Assembly (NCBI GenBank): GCA_021199355.1
Contig: JAJQIF010000011.1
Coordinates: forward strand, 31,284-95,283
Direction: 5' to 3'
Origin: Oscillospiraceae bacterium
GTDB taxonomy: Bacteria; Bacillota; Clostridia; Oscillospirales; Ruminococcaceae
DNA: 64,000 nucleotides
This document shows, one piece after another, positions 34,880 to 44,254 of this stretch (within the stretch, counting starts at the first letter, position 1; every line of letters starts with the position of its first letter). The position numbers and the translations under genes are program-made. The notes beneath the pieces are model-generated. The model made no database searches. It had not been told where the DNA came from and worked only from the letters and a program-made list of their open reading frames with translations.

Positions 34880-36352
34880 TTGAGCCAAGTGAAAGTTGGT
34901 GTAAATTTGAAGCTATATGATTTATTGAATGGGATATGCACGGTGACGCCGGAGGATATTCCGAATATCGAAATTGATAAGATTTCTTCCGATTCACGGG
35001 ACGAGGTCTCGGAGTCTACGCTCTTTGTTGCCTTGAAGGGGGCTAAGTTCGACGCGCATGATGCTGTGCCCGAGATGAGTAAAAAGGGCGTGCAGGTGTT
35101 TGTCGTCGAGCATGACTGCGGCGTGGAGCATCAGATAGTCGTCAGGGACTCGAGGCTTGCGCTTTCCATGCTCTGGGCTAACTGGTATCATAATCCCGAA
35201 AGAAAGCTCAAGCTCATCGGCATTACCGGCACCAACGGAAAGACAACGACTACCACAGTTATAAAGCGGCTTCTGGACACTCTCGGCATCAAAGCCGGAC
35301 TTATCGGCACCTGCGGCAACGAGGTCTGTGACCAGTTTATTCACACCGAGAACACCACTCCCATGCCGAACGAATTCTTTGAGCTTCTCAGTGAAATGGT
35401 CGATGCGGGCTGTGAGTATGCGGTTATGGAGGCTTCCTCACAGGGACTCGAGCAGGAAAGGCTCGGCAAGTGCATCTTCGAGGTTTCGGCTTTCCTTAAT
35501 CTCACCCAAGACCACTTGGATGTACACGGCACTATGGAAAACTACTATCAGGCAAAAAAGCTTCTCTTCCAGAGGAGCAAGAATGCCGTTATCGACATCG
35601 ACGACCCATACGGCGAGCGGCTTTTCAACGAAATCGACTGCCCGAAATACACCCTTTCGATAAAGAAGGAAGCCGACTTCTATGCCGACATGATAAAGCT
35701 CTCGACGCACAAGTCGACATACTGGTATTCGAACGCCCTGAAGAGCTATAAGGTCGAAATCCCGCTCCCGGGGAGCTATAACGTTTCGAACACTATGACG
35801 GCGATTGCAGTCTTGGAGCTTGCCGGAATAGGAGCCGAGAGGACGATTCCTCTTATCTCGAAGATTAACGGCGTCAGGGGCAGGTGCGAAGTGGTTCCCA
35901 CCGGAAGAGACTTCACCGTCATCATCGACTATGCCCATTCGCCCGACGCGATTACGAATATTTTAAAAAACGTCCGTGAAAGCGCAGGAGAGGGAAGGCG
36001 CATTGTCTGCCTGTTCGGCTGCGGCGGAAACCGTGACGCAAAGAAGCGCCCGTTGATGGCTCAGGCGGCGGAGCAGGGTGCGGATTTCCTCATTGTCACA
36101 TCAGACAACCCCCGAAACGAAGACCCGCACGCAATTATAATGGACATAATCGCCGGTCTTTCGGACGGGTTCAAGGAATATATTGAAATAGACAACCGCC
36201 GGGACGCTATCTTCTGGGCGATCAAGAATGCTCAGAAAGACGACGTTATCGTCCTTTGCGGCAAGGGTCACGAGGACTATCAGATTCTTTCCACCGGGAA
36301 GATACATTTGGATGAGAGGGAAGTTGTAGCGGAAGCGCTGCAAGAAGGATGA
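34880..36352 (+). CDS. murE: UDP-N-acetylmuramyl-tripeptide synthetase MurE
   Basis: A 490-residue Mur ligase adding the third stem-peptide residue. The P-loop is GITGTNGKTTTTTVIKRLL, and the motif SDNPRNEDP marks meso-diaminopimelate as substrate rather than lysine. The uncertain point is the start: TTG 34880 gives the listed frame but has no clear ribosome site, and TTG 34907 gives MKLYDLL, closer to the usual N-terminus. It lies just after a family A repeat. Both other residue-adding ligases (murC, murD) and murF are missing nearby. Confidence 0.92.
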   Translation: MSQVKVGVNLKLYDLLNGICTVTPEDIPNIEIDKISSDSRDEVSESTLFVALKGAKFDAHDAVPEMSKKGVQVFVVEHDCGVEHQIVVRDSRLALSMLWANWYHNPERKLKLIGITGTNGKTTTTTVIKRLLDTLGIKAGLIGTCGNEVCDQFIHTENTTPMPNEFFELLSEMVDAGCEYAVMEASSQGLEQERLGKCIFEVSAFLNLTQDHLDVHGTMENYYQAKKLLFQRSKNAVIDIDDPYGERLFNEIDCPKYTLSIKKEADFYADMIKLSTHKSTYWYSNALKSYKVEIPLPGSYNVSNTMTAIAVLELAGIGAERTIPLISKINGVRGRCEVVPTGRDFTVIIDYAHSPDAITNILKNVRESAGEGRRIVCLFGCGGNRDAKKRPLMAQAAEQGADFLIVTSDNPRNEDPHAIIMDIIAGLSDGFKEYIEIDNRRDAIFWAIKNAQKDDVIVLCGKGHEDYQILSTGKIHLDEREVVAEALQEG

Positions 36353-36359
36353 GAAAGCT

Positions 36360-37376
36360 ATGCCATTTTGGATTAACATTATAGTCGGAATACTGTCCTG
36401 CATTATTTCCGGGTCGGTAGGAATGATATTGATTCCGTATCTTCGGAAGCTCAAAGCCGGCTCGCACATACTCGATATCGGTCCCGCCTGGCACAAGTCG
36501 AAAGAGGGAACTCCTCTTATGGGCGGGTTCATGTTTATCGTGTCGGTAATCGTGACCTCGTGGATAGGCTATCTTATCATCAAGGCTTACCGCTCGGCTC
36601 ACATGATGGAGACCCCCGAGAATTCGGGATGGAACCTTCTTCTTGCCGTCGGCGTGGCTGTTCTTTTCATGCTCGTCGGCTTTATCGACGACTATATCAA
36701 AGTCGTGAAGAAGAGAAATCTCGGCTTAAGCGTCAAGGCAAAAACAATCATGCAGGTTGTAATAGTCGTCGGCTATCTTGTGGCACTGTATTTTTTGGGG
36801 AACACCACCTCGGTCGTTTTCCCGTTTATCGGCGAAGTCGATTTCGGATGGTTCTACTATCCGCTGATGGGCGTGTGCATCTATCTGCTCGTCAACGCCG
36901 TGAATTTCACGGATGGCGTCGACGGGCTGTTGGGCTCCGTTACGACTGTTTATTCTCTGGCGTTTGTATTGATTTTTGTGCTCCTCGATAATTGGGAAAT
37001 GAGCGCATTTTCGATGGCGGTTGCGGGAGGATGCCTGGGATTCCTCATCTGGAACCTTCACCCGGCGAAGGTCTTCATGGGCGACACCGGCTCGATGTTC
37101 CTTGGAGGCGCTGTCGTCGCGATGGGCATGGCAAGCGGCTTGGAGCTTCTGATGCCGCTGGTCGGAATTATCTATGTCGTGGAAATGCTCTCCGATTTAA
37201 TCCAGATTGCAAGCTTCAAAATCCGCCACAAGCGCGTTTTCAAGATGGCGCCGATTCACCACCACTTCGAGCTCTGCGGTTGGAGCGAATATAAAATACT
37301 CTGGGTGTTCTCGGGCGTTACTCTTGTAGCGGGTGCTCTGGGAATACTGGCGACATATTTACACATTGCGGAATAA
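36360..37376 (+). CDS. mraY: Phospho-N-acetylmuramoyl-pentapeptide transferase MraY
   Basis: A 338-residue integral membrane enzyme making lipid I. It shows the GTPLMGGF-type signature (KEGTPLMGGFMF), the catalytic acidic motif LVGFIDDYIKVVKKRNLGLS, NFTDGVDGLLGSV and the end MAPIHHHFELCGWSE. About ten membrane helices. It starts 7 bases after murE, with AGGATGAGAAAGCT upstream, and is followed by ftsW where many genomes have murD. Confidence 0.95.
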   Translation: MPFWINIIVGILSCIISGSVGMILIPYLRKLKAGSHILDIGPAWHKSKEGTPLMGGFMFIVSVIVTSWIGYLIIKAYRSAHMMETPENSGWNLLLAVGVAVLFMLVGFIDDYIKVVKKRNLGLSVKAKTIMQVVIVVGYLVALYFLGNTTSVVFPFIGEVDFGWFYYPLMGVCIYLLVNAVNFTDGVDGLLGSVTTVYSLAFVLIFVLLDNWEMSAFSMAVAGGCLGFLIWNLHPAKVFMGDTGSMFLGGAVVAMGMASGLELLMPLVGIIYVVEMLSDLIQIASFKIRHKRVFKMAPIHHHFELCGWSEYKILWVFSGVTLVAGALGILATYLHIAE

Positions 37377-37398
37377 GTAAGAAAGGGGTCACACGCCT

Positions 37399-38676
37399 TT
37401 GGCTGAGAAAAGAAGAAATTACATAATCGGCTCGGGCGCAGACGGCTCTTCGGGTGCTATTACCGTTTCACAGGTCTCGGGCAAGAAAGCCCGCAAAGAG
37501 GCTAAGAAAGCAAAGAAGATAAAGGAACCGAGGCTCCGTCTCATCGACGGCAGTATGGACCCCGTCTTCTTTGTTATTGTCGTTGTCATGCTCGTTTACG
37601 GGCTTATAATGGTCTTCTCAGCAAGCTATATCGAGGGTCTCACCTATTATGACGATGGCTACAGATTCGTGAGAACTCAGGGAATGGCGGCAATCATCGG
37701 CGTCATCGCAATGCTGTTCATCTCCTTCTTTGACTATCATATACTTTTCAATTCAAACGTTGTAATTCTCGGATATACGGCGATGCTGGCGCTTCTGACA
37801 TACACCTCCTTCTTCGGAACGGAAAACGCCGAAGCAAGAAGATGGATTGAAATCGGCTCCTTCTCCTTCCAGCCATCCGAGGCTATGAAGCCGGTGCTGA
37901 TTATATTCACGTCATTCTTATGTGTGAAGCTCCTTGAGAACCCCAAGCGGCAGAGCATGCCGTTCCTTGCGAGATATCTCCCACTGCTCGGTTCGCTTGC
38001 ACTCGTATGCCTCAACATGGTTTTGCAGAGACATATTTCGGGACTTTTGATTATGGGAGCAATCTGGCTATGTGTCGTTTTGCTGTCGGGAATCCCCTAT
38101 AAGGACATCGCAAAGATGCTCGGCATCATCATAGTCGGCGGTGTGGCGGTTCTCTTACTCTATTCGACCATGCGTGAGGGCGGACTTTCGTATATCTCCG
38201 ACCGACTCACGAGCATGACCACCATCGACGATGGCGTTATAACGGACGACAACTGGCAGACGATGCAGTCGCTCATCGCCATCGGCTCGGGCGGATGGTT
38301 CGGGCTTGGATTCGGCGAATCGAGGCAGAAATATCTCTGGCTCCCCGAGGCTCAGAACGACATGATTATATCCGTAATCGTCGAGGAGCTCGGCTATGTC
38401 GGAGGACTGGCGGTTATAATCCTCTTTGCACTGTTCATATACAGAGGCTTCCGAATCGCAAAGAAGGCTCCCGATAAGTTCGGAACGCTCATAACCTCGG
38501 GTATCACCTTCCAGATAGGGCTTCAGGCTATCCTTAATATCGGTGTTGCCTGTAACGCCTTCCCGAACACCGGCGTTACGCTCCCGTTCTTCAGCTACGG
38601 CGGCTCGGCGCTGATGATTCAGCTTATGGAGATGGGAGTAATATTGGGAGTTTCCCGACAGTGCGAAAATATTTGA
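37399..38676 (+). CDS. ftsW: SEDS-family glycosyltransferase FtsW
   Basis: A 425-residue polymerase of septal peptidoglycan with about ten helices, working with the class B PBP upstream. After a Lys-rich cytoplasmic tail (about 1-48), family motifs are LVYGLIMVFSAS, GTENAEARRWIEIGSFSFQPSEAMK and the end NTGVTLPFFSYGGSALMIQLMEMG. TTG 37399 is used, with AAGAAAGGGGTC upstream. Position next to mraY and murG favours FtsW over RodA. Confidence 0.92.
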   Translation: MAEKRRNYIIGSGADGSSGAITVSQVSGKKARKEAKKAKKIKEPRLRLIDGSMDPVFFVIVVVMLVYGLIMVFSASYIEGLTYYDDGYRFVRTQGMAAIIGVIAMLFISFFDYHILFNSNVVILGYTAMLALLTYTSFFGTENAEARRWIEIGSFSFQPSEAMKPVLIIFTSFLCVKLLENPKRQSMPFLARYLPLLGSLALVCLNMVLQRHISGLLIMGAIWLCVVLLSGIPYKDIAKMLGIIIVGGVAVLLLYSTMREGGLSYISDRLTSMTTIDDGVITDDNWQTMQSLIAIGSGGWFGLGFGESRQKYLWLPEAQNDMIISVIVEELGYVGGLAVIILFALFIYRGFRIAKKAPDKFGTLITSGITFQIGLQAILNIGVACNAFPNTGVTLPFFSYGGSALMIQLMEMGVILGVSRQCENI

Positions 38677-38693
38677 TTTGATAGGAGAAAATT

Positions 38694-39827
38694 ATGCTTA
38701 AAGTGATACTTTCCGGCGGAGGAACAGCGGGGCACGTCAACCCCGCCATTGCCATTTATGAGATTATAAAGCAAAAGCATCCCGACGCCGAGTTTTTATA
38801 TGTTGGCACTCCGAACGGAATCGAGAAGACCCTTGTCGAAAAAGAGGGGATAAAGTTCGTTTCTATGGAAGTTGCGGGATTCCAACGCAAAATCAATCTC
38901 AACAACATAAAGAGAAACGCCGTTGCCACGAAGTATTTTATCGAGTCGGGGCACAAGGCGAAGAAGATAATTGATGATTTTGGTCCCGACATCGTCATCG
39001 GCACGGGCGGCTATGCCTGCGAGCCGATTGTCCACAAGGCGGCGGCTATGGGCATCAAGACCGTCATCCACGAGCAGAACGCCTTCCCGGGTGTCACTAC
39101 GAAGATATTGGCGAAGAAAGCCGACAGAGTCATGCTCACCGTCGAGCGGGCTAAAGAATATATAAAAGATAAAGACAAGTGCGTCGTTACGGGCTTGCCG
39201 GTTCGTCATGGCTTTGTGGACAGGCTCTCAAAAGTTGAGGCAAAGAAGGCTCTGGGGTTGCCTACAGACCAGCTCTGCATTCTTTCAACCGGCGGAAGCC
39301 TTGGTGCCGGAAGAATCAACGAGACGGTTTCCGACCTGATTGCGTGGTACTGCAAGAACGATATAAAAATCAGCCACATCCACTCCTACGGCAAGAACGG
39401 CAGGGGAAGCTTTGCGGCGTCGCTTCAGACAAACGGCGTAAACCTCAGCGAGCACCCGAACTTCATTGTGAAGGAATACATCGACAATATGTCTACCTGC
39501 ATGGAAGCGGCGGATTTGATTATAAGCAGATGCGGAGCGGGAGCACTGACGGAGATAGAAGCCGTCGGTTGCGGCTCAATCCTCGTCCCGTCCCCGATAG
39601 TCGCCGAGAACCACCAGTTCTATAACGGCAAAGTCCTCTCGGACGGCGGCGCCGCCATCATGTTCGAGCAGAAGGATCTGACATCGGAGCTTCTTATCCA
39701 GACCGTAAGCGACCTCATAAACAACCCCGCAAAGCTTGAAGAACTTTCCGCCAATGCGGCGAAGCTCTATATAGAAGATACGCCGGACAGGGTTGGGGCG
39801 GTTATTGAAGAGGTTTTGAATAGGTGA
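38694..39827 (+). CDS. murG: UDP-N-acetylglucosamine transferase MurG
   Basis: A 377-residue GT28 enzyme converting lipid I to lipid II on the inner side of the membrane. Motifs: ILSGGGTAGHVNPAIA (first glycine-rich loop), VIGTGGYAC, HEQNAFPGVTTK, STGGSLGAGRINE and SRCGAGALTEIEAVGCGSILVPSP. ATG 38694 follows AGGAGAAAATT. It is separated from murA by a long family A repeat. Confidence 0.95.
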   Translation: MLKVILSGGGTAGHVNPAIAIYEIIKQKHPDAEFLYVGTPNGIEKTLVEKEGIKFVSMEVAGFQRKINLNNIKRNAVATKYFIESGHKAKKIIDDFGPDIVIGTGGYACEPIVHKAAAMGIKTVIHEQNAFPGVTTKILAKKADRVMLTVERAKEYIKDKDKCVVTGLPVRHGFVDRLSKVEAKKALGLPTDQLCILSTGGSLGAGRINETVSDLIAWYCKNDIKISHIHSYGKNGRGSFAASLQTNGVNLSEHPNFIVKEYIDNMSTCMEAADLIISRCGAGALTEIEAVGCGSILVPSPIVAENHQFYNGKVLSDGGAAIMFEQKDLTSELLIQTVSDLINNPAKLEELSANAAKLYIEDTPDRVGAVIEEVLNR

Positions 39828-40080
39828 TTTGTCGGCTTCGCCGACGTTGCTCCCTATGGTCGCAACACCTCTCAGTCGCCTTCGGCGACAGCTCCCCTTA
39901 TCAAGGGGAGCCAATAGCAACCTATCATAGAATGCAATAAGGCTCCCCTAATTTAGGGGAGCTGGCACGGCGTAGCCGTGACTGAGAGGTGCGCGAGCCC
40001 GAAGGGCGAGCGTTTCCTTCACCGAAATCCACATCTCAACATATTATGCTCTATAAGTTCATGATTTGGGAGCGGTTGAG
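39828..40080. other. Intergenic stretch, repeats only
   Basis: No gene seen. The stretch holds a small palindrome (GTCGGCTTCGCCGAC, 39838-39852) and the full family A element listed below. The remaining bases carry the murA ribosome site. Confidence 0.7.
39867..39990. repeat. Repeat family A, full paired element (variant)
   Basis: Terminal inverted arms ACCTCTCAGTC and GACTGAGAGGT bound a 124-base element. Inner arms are AGCTCCCCTTATCAAGGGG and GGCTCCCCTAATTTAGGGG. Same architecture as 25237-25369 and 44621-44763, with diverged sequence. Confidence 0.85.
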
Positions 40081-41340
40081 ATGGAGAGTAGTAAGCTTTT
40101 GATTGAGGGCGGCAGGAGACTCACAGGCGAAATTCAGATTCATGGGGCGAAGAATAGTGTGCTACCTATTCTGGCGGCAACACTGCTTTGCAGAGATATA
40201 AGTTGTATACATAGATGCGCTGGTTTGTCAGATGCTTTTGCCGCCATGAGAATTCTCAGGTCGCTCGGGTGCGATGTTACACACGAGGGGAGCACCGTCA
40301 CCGTCAATTCCGCGAACGCCGAGGGAGACATCGTCTCCGACGGGCTGATGCACGAGATGCGCTCGTCGATTGTGTTCCTGGGTGCTATTCTCGGGCGAGT
40401 CGGCAGGTGCCGCCTTTCCTTCCCGGGAGGATGCGAGCTCGGTCCGAGACCTATTGATTTGCACCTTGAAGCCCTTCGCCGACTGGGCGTTAAGATAACC
40501 GAAGACCACGGGATTCTTGACTGCACCGCAGGGGCTCGACCCCAAAGCGCTGATATAACGCTTTCGCTTCCTTCGGTCGGGGCGACGGAAAACATTATGC
40601 TCTATTCGGCTCTTGGAACCGGCGAAACGGTTATACGAAATGCCGCACGCGAGCCGGAAATATCCGACTTGGCAGGATACTTAATAAAATGCGGAGCCGA
40701 AATTTCGGGGCAGGGGACCTCGACGCTCGTTATTAATGGCGTCCCGGAGCTTCACGGATGCGAATATTCCGTCATGCCCGACAGAATCGAGGCGGCGACC
40801 TATATGGGAGCGGCGGCTATCACGAACGGCGAGCTGATGCTCAGGGGCGTGCGACCGTCGGATATGTATTCCTGCATGTCGGTCTTCTCGGAAATGGGTT
40901 GCGGGGTGTACCCGTATGACGATAAAATTTTTATAAGCGCCAGAAAGCCGATTTCGGCTGTCCGCACGGTGCGGACGATGCCATATCCCGGATTTCCGAC
41001 CGACTGCCAGCCGGTTGTGATGGCGGTTCTGGCAAAATCCCGGGGTACGAGCGTAATTGTCGAGAATATCTTCGAAAACCGCTTCATGGCGGCTCCCGAG
41101 CTCAGGAGAATGGGCGCAGACATCAAGGCGGAAGGCAAAGTGGCGGTCGTCGAGGGAGTAAAGAAGCTCTACGGCGCACCGGTCAGAGCCTATGATTTGC
41201 GTGCGGGAGCGGCACTTGTGGTGGCGGCTCTCGGAGCGGAGGGGCAGACGCAGGTTTCAAATATTCACTATATAGACAGAGGCTATGAGAGCATCGAGAC
41301 GGCGTTGTCGTCGGTCGGTGCGGACATCAGAAGGATTTAA
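40081..41340 (+). CDS. murA: UDP-N-acetylglucosamine 1-carboxyvinyltransferase MurA
   Basis: A 419-residue enzyme for the first committed step of wall synthesis. It has HGAKNSVLPILAATLL near the N-terminus, the loop SFPGGCELGPRPIDLH with the catalytic Cys (fosfomycin target), and the end AYDLRAGAALVVAALGAEG. The Cys means fosfomycin sensitivity is expected, by family knowledge. ATG 40081 follows GGGAGCGGTTGAG. A murA inside the dcw cluster next to ftsQ is a known Clostridia arrangement. Confidence 0.93.
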   Translation: MESSKLLIEGGRRLTGEIQIHGAKNSVLPILAATLLCRDISCIHRCAGLSDAFAAMRILRSLGCDVTHEGSTVTVNSANAEGDIVSDGLMHEMRSSIVFLGAILGRVGRCRLSFPGGCELGPRPIDLHLEALRRLGVKITEDHGILDCTAGARPQSADITLSLPSVGATENIMLYSALGTGETVIRNAAREPEISDLAGYLIKCGAEISGQGTSTLVINGVPELHGCEYSVMPDRIEAATYMGAAAITNGELMLRGVRPSDMYSCMSVFSEMGCGVYPYDDKIFISARKPISAVRTVRTMPYPGFPTDCQPVVMAVLAKSRGTSVIVENIFENRFMAAPELRRMGADIKAEGKVAVVEGVKKLYGAPVRAYDLRAGAALVVAALGAEGQTQVSNIHYIDRGYESIETALSSVGADIRRI

Positions 41341-41361
41341 AATAGAGAGGAGGACGGCAAA

Positions 41362-42246
41362 GTGCAGGACGTAGTAAAGACCAATCCGCAGGGACAGCGG
41401 CGCAGAAAGCGCAGACGCAGAGGCAATATGTCCCTTTATTATCTCATGCTGTTTGTCGCCACGATTATAATTCTCTATGTCCTATCGAGGACTGTTTTCT
41501 TCAAGGTTGAAAACTATGAAATCTCCGGCAATTCGAGATATACTGAGTATGAGATTCTTTCGGCGGCGGGGCTTTCGGACAGCGAAAACCTCTATAATAT
41601 CGACCTCTCGGCGACCGAGGCGAAGATAAAAAAGACGCTTATTTATATCGACGACGTGACGGTTTCGCGTCAGCTCCCGGACACAATCGTAATCGAGATT
41701 ACCGAGGCGGAGGAGTTCGCCTGCTGTCAGTACGAGGGGAACCGCTATGCAGTCATAAGCCGCAACGGCAGACTCTTGCAGACCGAGCAGGCAGAGCCGG
41801 ACGAGGAGCTTTTGCAGATTTACGGGCTTGATCTTATAGACGTTTCTTTGGGCGACGAGTTCACCTCTTCGGACGAGAATAAGAAGTCGATTATCATGAA
41901 TCTTCTTGATGTCATCGACGATATATGCCCGGGCAAGATTGACTATATCGACATCACCGACAGAACGGACATCACGATGAGCTACGACGGCGGCAGAATC
42001 ACGATTGATTTCGGAAGCTCGCTTGACTATGAGTACAAGATGCGGTATCTGATAACGATAATCGAGGCGAATCTTGATGCGGACGCAAGCGGCGAGCTCA
42101 TATATATAAGTTCCTCCTCGGGAGTGTCGTTTATTCCCGACGAAGGACTCGAGGAGCTCGAGCAGAGCAAGGATAAAATCGACAATATGACGGACACCGG
42201 AACCGAAGACACAGAGGGGACAGAAGAAACCTCTGCGACCGAATAA
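41362..42246 (+). CDS. ftsQ: Cell division protein FtsQ/DivIB
   Basis: A 294-residue bitopic protein: a very basic cytoplasmic tail (RRRKRRRRG), one helix at about 24-43 (SLYYLMLFVATIIILYVLS), a POTRA domain starting KVENYEISGNSRYTEYEIL, a beta domain, and an acidic Thr/Glu tail. It joins FtsL and the PBP in the divisome. GTG 41362 follows AGAGGAGGACGGCAAA. A promoter for ftsZ lies after it. Confidence 0.88.
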   Translation: MQDVVKTNPQGQRRRKRRRRGNMSLYYLMLFVATIIILYVLSRTVFFKVENYEISGNSRYTEYEILSAAGLSDSENLYNIDLSATEAKIKKTLIYIDDVTVSRQLPDTIVIEITEAEEFACCQYEGNRYAVISRNGRLLQTEQAEPDEELLQIYGLDLIDVSLGDEFTSSDENKKSIIMNLLDVIDDICPGKIDYIDITDRTDITMSYDGGRITIDFGSSLDYEYKMRYLITIIEANLDADASGELIYISSSSGVSFIPDEGLEELEQSKDKIDNMTDTGTEDTEGTEETSATE

Positions 42247-42275
42247 AATTTTTTAAAATATGTCGAACAAACCTA

Positions 42276-42304
42276 TTGCCAAACCGAGATTTTCGTGGTA
42301 CAAT
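42276..42304 (+). promoter_or_regulatory. Promoter of ftsZ
   Basis: TTGCCA 42276-42281 and TACAAT 42299-42304, 17-base spacer, allowing ftsZ to be made independently of the long upstream operon. Confidence 0.65.
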
Positions 42305-42360
42305 AATAAGAAGAATTCTATCCCTTGGGATTAACTATAGACTTACTGGAGGAAGTAGAA

Positions 42361-43431
42361 ATGGGCTTTATCATGGAAAATGAAGGTATTGACCTCGCAA
42401 AAATCAAAGTCGTAGGAGTCGGCGGTGGCGGCGGAAACGCTCTGAACTGCATTGTAGCGACGGGAATTCAGAATGTTGAGTACATTTCTATTAACACCGA
42501 TGCTCAGGCGCTCAAAAATTCCAAGGCGACTTCGAAGATTCAGATCGGTCAGAAGCTGACCCACGGTCTGGGCGCAGGCGGAAAGCCTGAGGTTGGCGAG
42601 GCTGCCGCTCAGGAATCAAAGGACGAAATCCAGGACACCCTTAAGGGTGCCGATATGATATTCATCACTGCCGGTATGGGCGGCGGAACCGGAACAGGTG
42701 CCGCTCCCGTTGTTGCAGAGATTGCAAGGGACATGGGAATCCTCACCGTTGCGGTCGTCACCAAGCCTTTTGCCTTCGAGGGCAAGAGAAAGGCGGCTCA
42801 GGCTGACAGAGGCATCGACGCGCTCGTCAAGAACGTTGACTCCCTCGTAGTTATCCCGAACCAGAAGCTTCTGACAGGCAGAGAGAACCTCACCATGCGC
42901 CAGTCGTTCGGCTTGGCGGATGATATTCTCAAGACTGCTGTTCTGAGTGTTACCGAGCTTATTCTCAGACACGGCGAAATCAACGTCGACTTTGCGGACG
43001 TCAAGTCCATTATGTCCAATGCCGGCTATGCCCACATGGCTATCGGTCACGGCGAGGGCAAGGACAAGGTTGCGGACGCTGTTCAGCAGGTTATCGCAAG
43101 CCCGCTTCTTGAGACCTCTATCAAGGGCGCAAAGAGACTCCTTATCAACATCACCATGAGCGAGGACATCGGAACCGGCGACATTGCCGAGCTCACCGAC
43201 ACCATCACCAAGGCGGCGGCAGAGGATGTCGACCTTATCTTCGGTGCCGACTTCAAGGAAGATCTTTCCGACACCATCGACATCATCGTCATTGCTTCCG
43301 ACTTCGACACCTACTCTGTTCCTGAAGAGGAGAGCGAGGAGGCTCCCGCCGAGGAAAGCGAAGAGCCGAAGGCTTCCACTGAAGACAACGGAACCATCTA
43401 CGACGGCATCTGGAGAGAGCTGTTTAAGTAA
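42361..43431 (+). CDS. ftsZ: Cell division GTPase FtsZ
   Basis: A 356-residue tubulin-like protein forming the division ring. The GTP-binding core has [13 protein letters not shown], the signature [16 protein letters not shown] and [19 protein letters not shown]. The C-terminal linker is acidic ([18 protein letters not shown]) and ends DGIWRELFK, not the usual (D/E)(I/V)PxFLR peptide that binds FtsA. ATG 42361 follows CTGGAGGAAGTAGAA. No ftsA lies in the cluster. Confidence 0.96.
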   Translation: MGFIMENEGIDLAKIKVVGVGGGGGNALNCIVATGIQNVEYISINTDAQALKNSKATSKIQIGQKLTHGLGAGGKPEVGEAAAQESKDEIQDTLKGADMIFITAGMGGGTGTGAAPVVAEIARDMGILTVAVVTKPFAFEGKRKAAQADRGIDALVKNVDSLVVIPNQKLLTGRENLTMRQSFGLADDILKTAVLSVTELILRHGEINVDFADVKSIMSNAGYAHMAIGHGEGKDKVADAVQQVIASPLLETSIKGAKRLLINITMSEDIGTGDIAELTDTITKAAAEDVDLIFGADFKEDLSDTIDIIVIASDFDTYSVPEEESEEAPAEESEEPKASTEDNGTIYDGIWRELFK

Positions 43432-43445
43432 TATTTGGAATACTG

Positions 43446-43479
43446 CCCCGACGGCGAGGAATTGCTGTCGGGGGTTTTT
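43446..43479 (+). terminator. Terminator after ftsZ
   Basis: Arms CCCCGAC (43446-43452) and GTCGGGG (43467-43473) followed by GTTTTT. Confidence 0.8.
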
Positions 43480-43511
43480 CACGAAATTCTCACGAATATT
43501 GCGATTACTAC

Positions 43512-43540
43512 TTGACTTTTGCAATTTTAAATGTTATTAT
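43512..43540 (+). promoter_or_regulatory. Promoter of the sigma factor gene
   Basis: TTGACT 43512-43517 and TATTAT 43535-43540 with a 17-base spacer. Confidence 0.65.
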
Positions 43541-43571
43541 ATTGAGTGAAATTAAGTGCGGGGTGGTTCGG

Positions 43572-44126
43572 TTGAAGCAGAACGAATATCAGGCTATGAC
43601 CGAACGGGAGCTGTTTGAAGCCTTGAAAACGGACAAGCACGCTTATTCCGAGCTCGTCTCGAGGCATCTTGAAACGGTCGGACAGCTTGCAGGAATCTAT
43701 GCCGGCAGTGCGACAAACGGCGCCGATTTCGACGACCTCTATTCCGAGGGGCTGATGGGGCTCATGAACGCCGTCAGGACCTATGACGAATCGAAGGGCG
43801 CAAGCTTTGGGACCTATGCCCACACCTGCATCAACAACCGCATGATTAATTCTCTGCGCCGCTCCAACAGGATTCGGGGCAGTGAAGAACCGATTGAGGA
43901 TCTGGAGGTTGCCGAGCTCAGGTCGCCCGAGAGCATCCTTCTTTCGAACGAGGGAATTTCGGAGGTCATGAAGCTTGCCGAAAGCAGGCTTAGCCCACTT
44001 GAGCGGGACGTCCTTCGGTGCTATCTCGAGGGGAAATCGCACGTCGAGACGGCGGAGGAGCTTGGAGTAAATTCAAAGTCGGTCGACAACGCTCTTCAGA
44101 GAGTCAGGCGGAAGTTCCGCAAATAA
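43572..44126 (+). CDS. Sigma-70 family RNA polymerase sigma factor (SigH-like)
   Basis: A 184-residue protein with sigma region 2 (DFDDLYSEGLMGLMNAVRTYDESKGASFGTYAHTCINNRMINSLRR) and region 4 (LSPLERDVLRCYLEGKSHVETAEELGVNSKSVDNALQRVRRK). Region 3 is short, as in SigH/Spo0H and related stationary-phase sigma factors. Start TTG 43572 is chosen because GGGGTGGTTCGG precedes it; ATG 43596 is possible. Bacillus has sigE and sigG after ftsZ, but this protein is not of that type by length. Its regulon is unknown. Confidence 0.82.
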   Translation: MKQNEYQAMTERELFEALKTDKHAYSELVSRHLETVGQLAGIYAGSATNGADFDDLYSEGLMGLMNAVRTYDESKGASFGTYAHTCINNRMINSLRRSNRIRGSEEPIEDLEVAELRSPESILLSNEGISEVMKLAESRLSPLERDVLRCYLEGKSHVETAEELGVNSKSVDNALQRVRRKFRK

Positions 44127-44130
44127 CTTT

Positions 44131-44161
44131 GGTAGAAACCCTTTCCCGGGTTCTATAATAC
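44131..44161 (+). promoter_or_regulatory. Possible promoter of the zinc-ribbon protein gene
   Basis: TTGGTA 44131-44136 and TATAAT 44156-44161, 19-base spacer, longer than ideal. Confidence 0.4.
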
Positions 44162-44254
44162 ACAAGCCATGTAGCTAATTCGCAAATATCGTTCAAAGCG
44201 CACTGATTGCAGGTTTAGTCCGCACGGCAAATACTAAAAAGTGAGGGAAATTAT

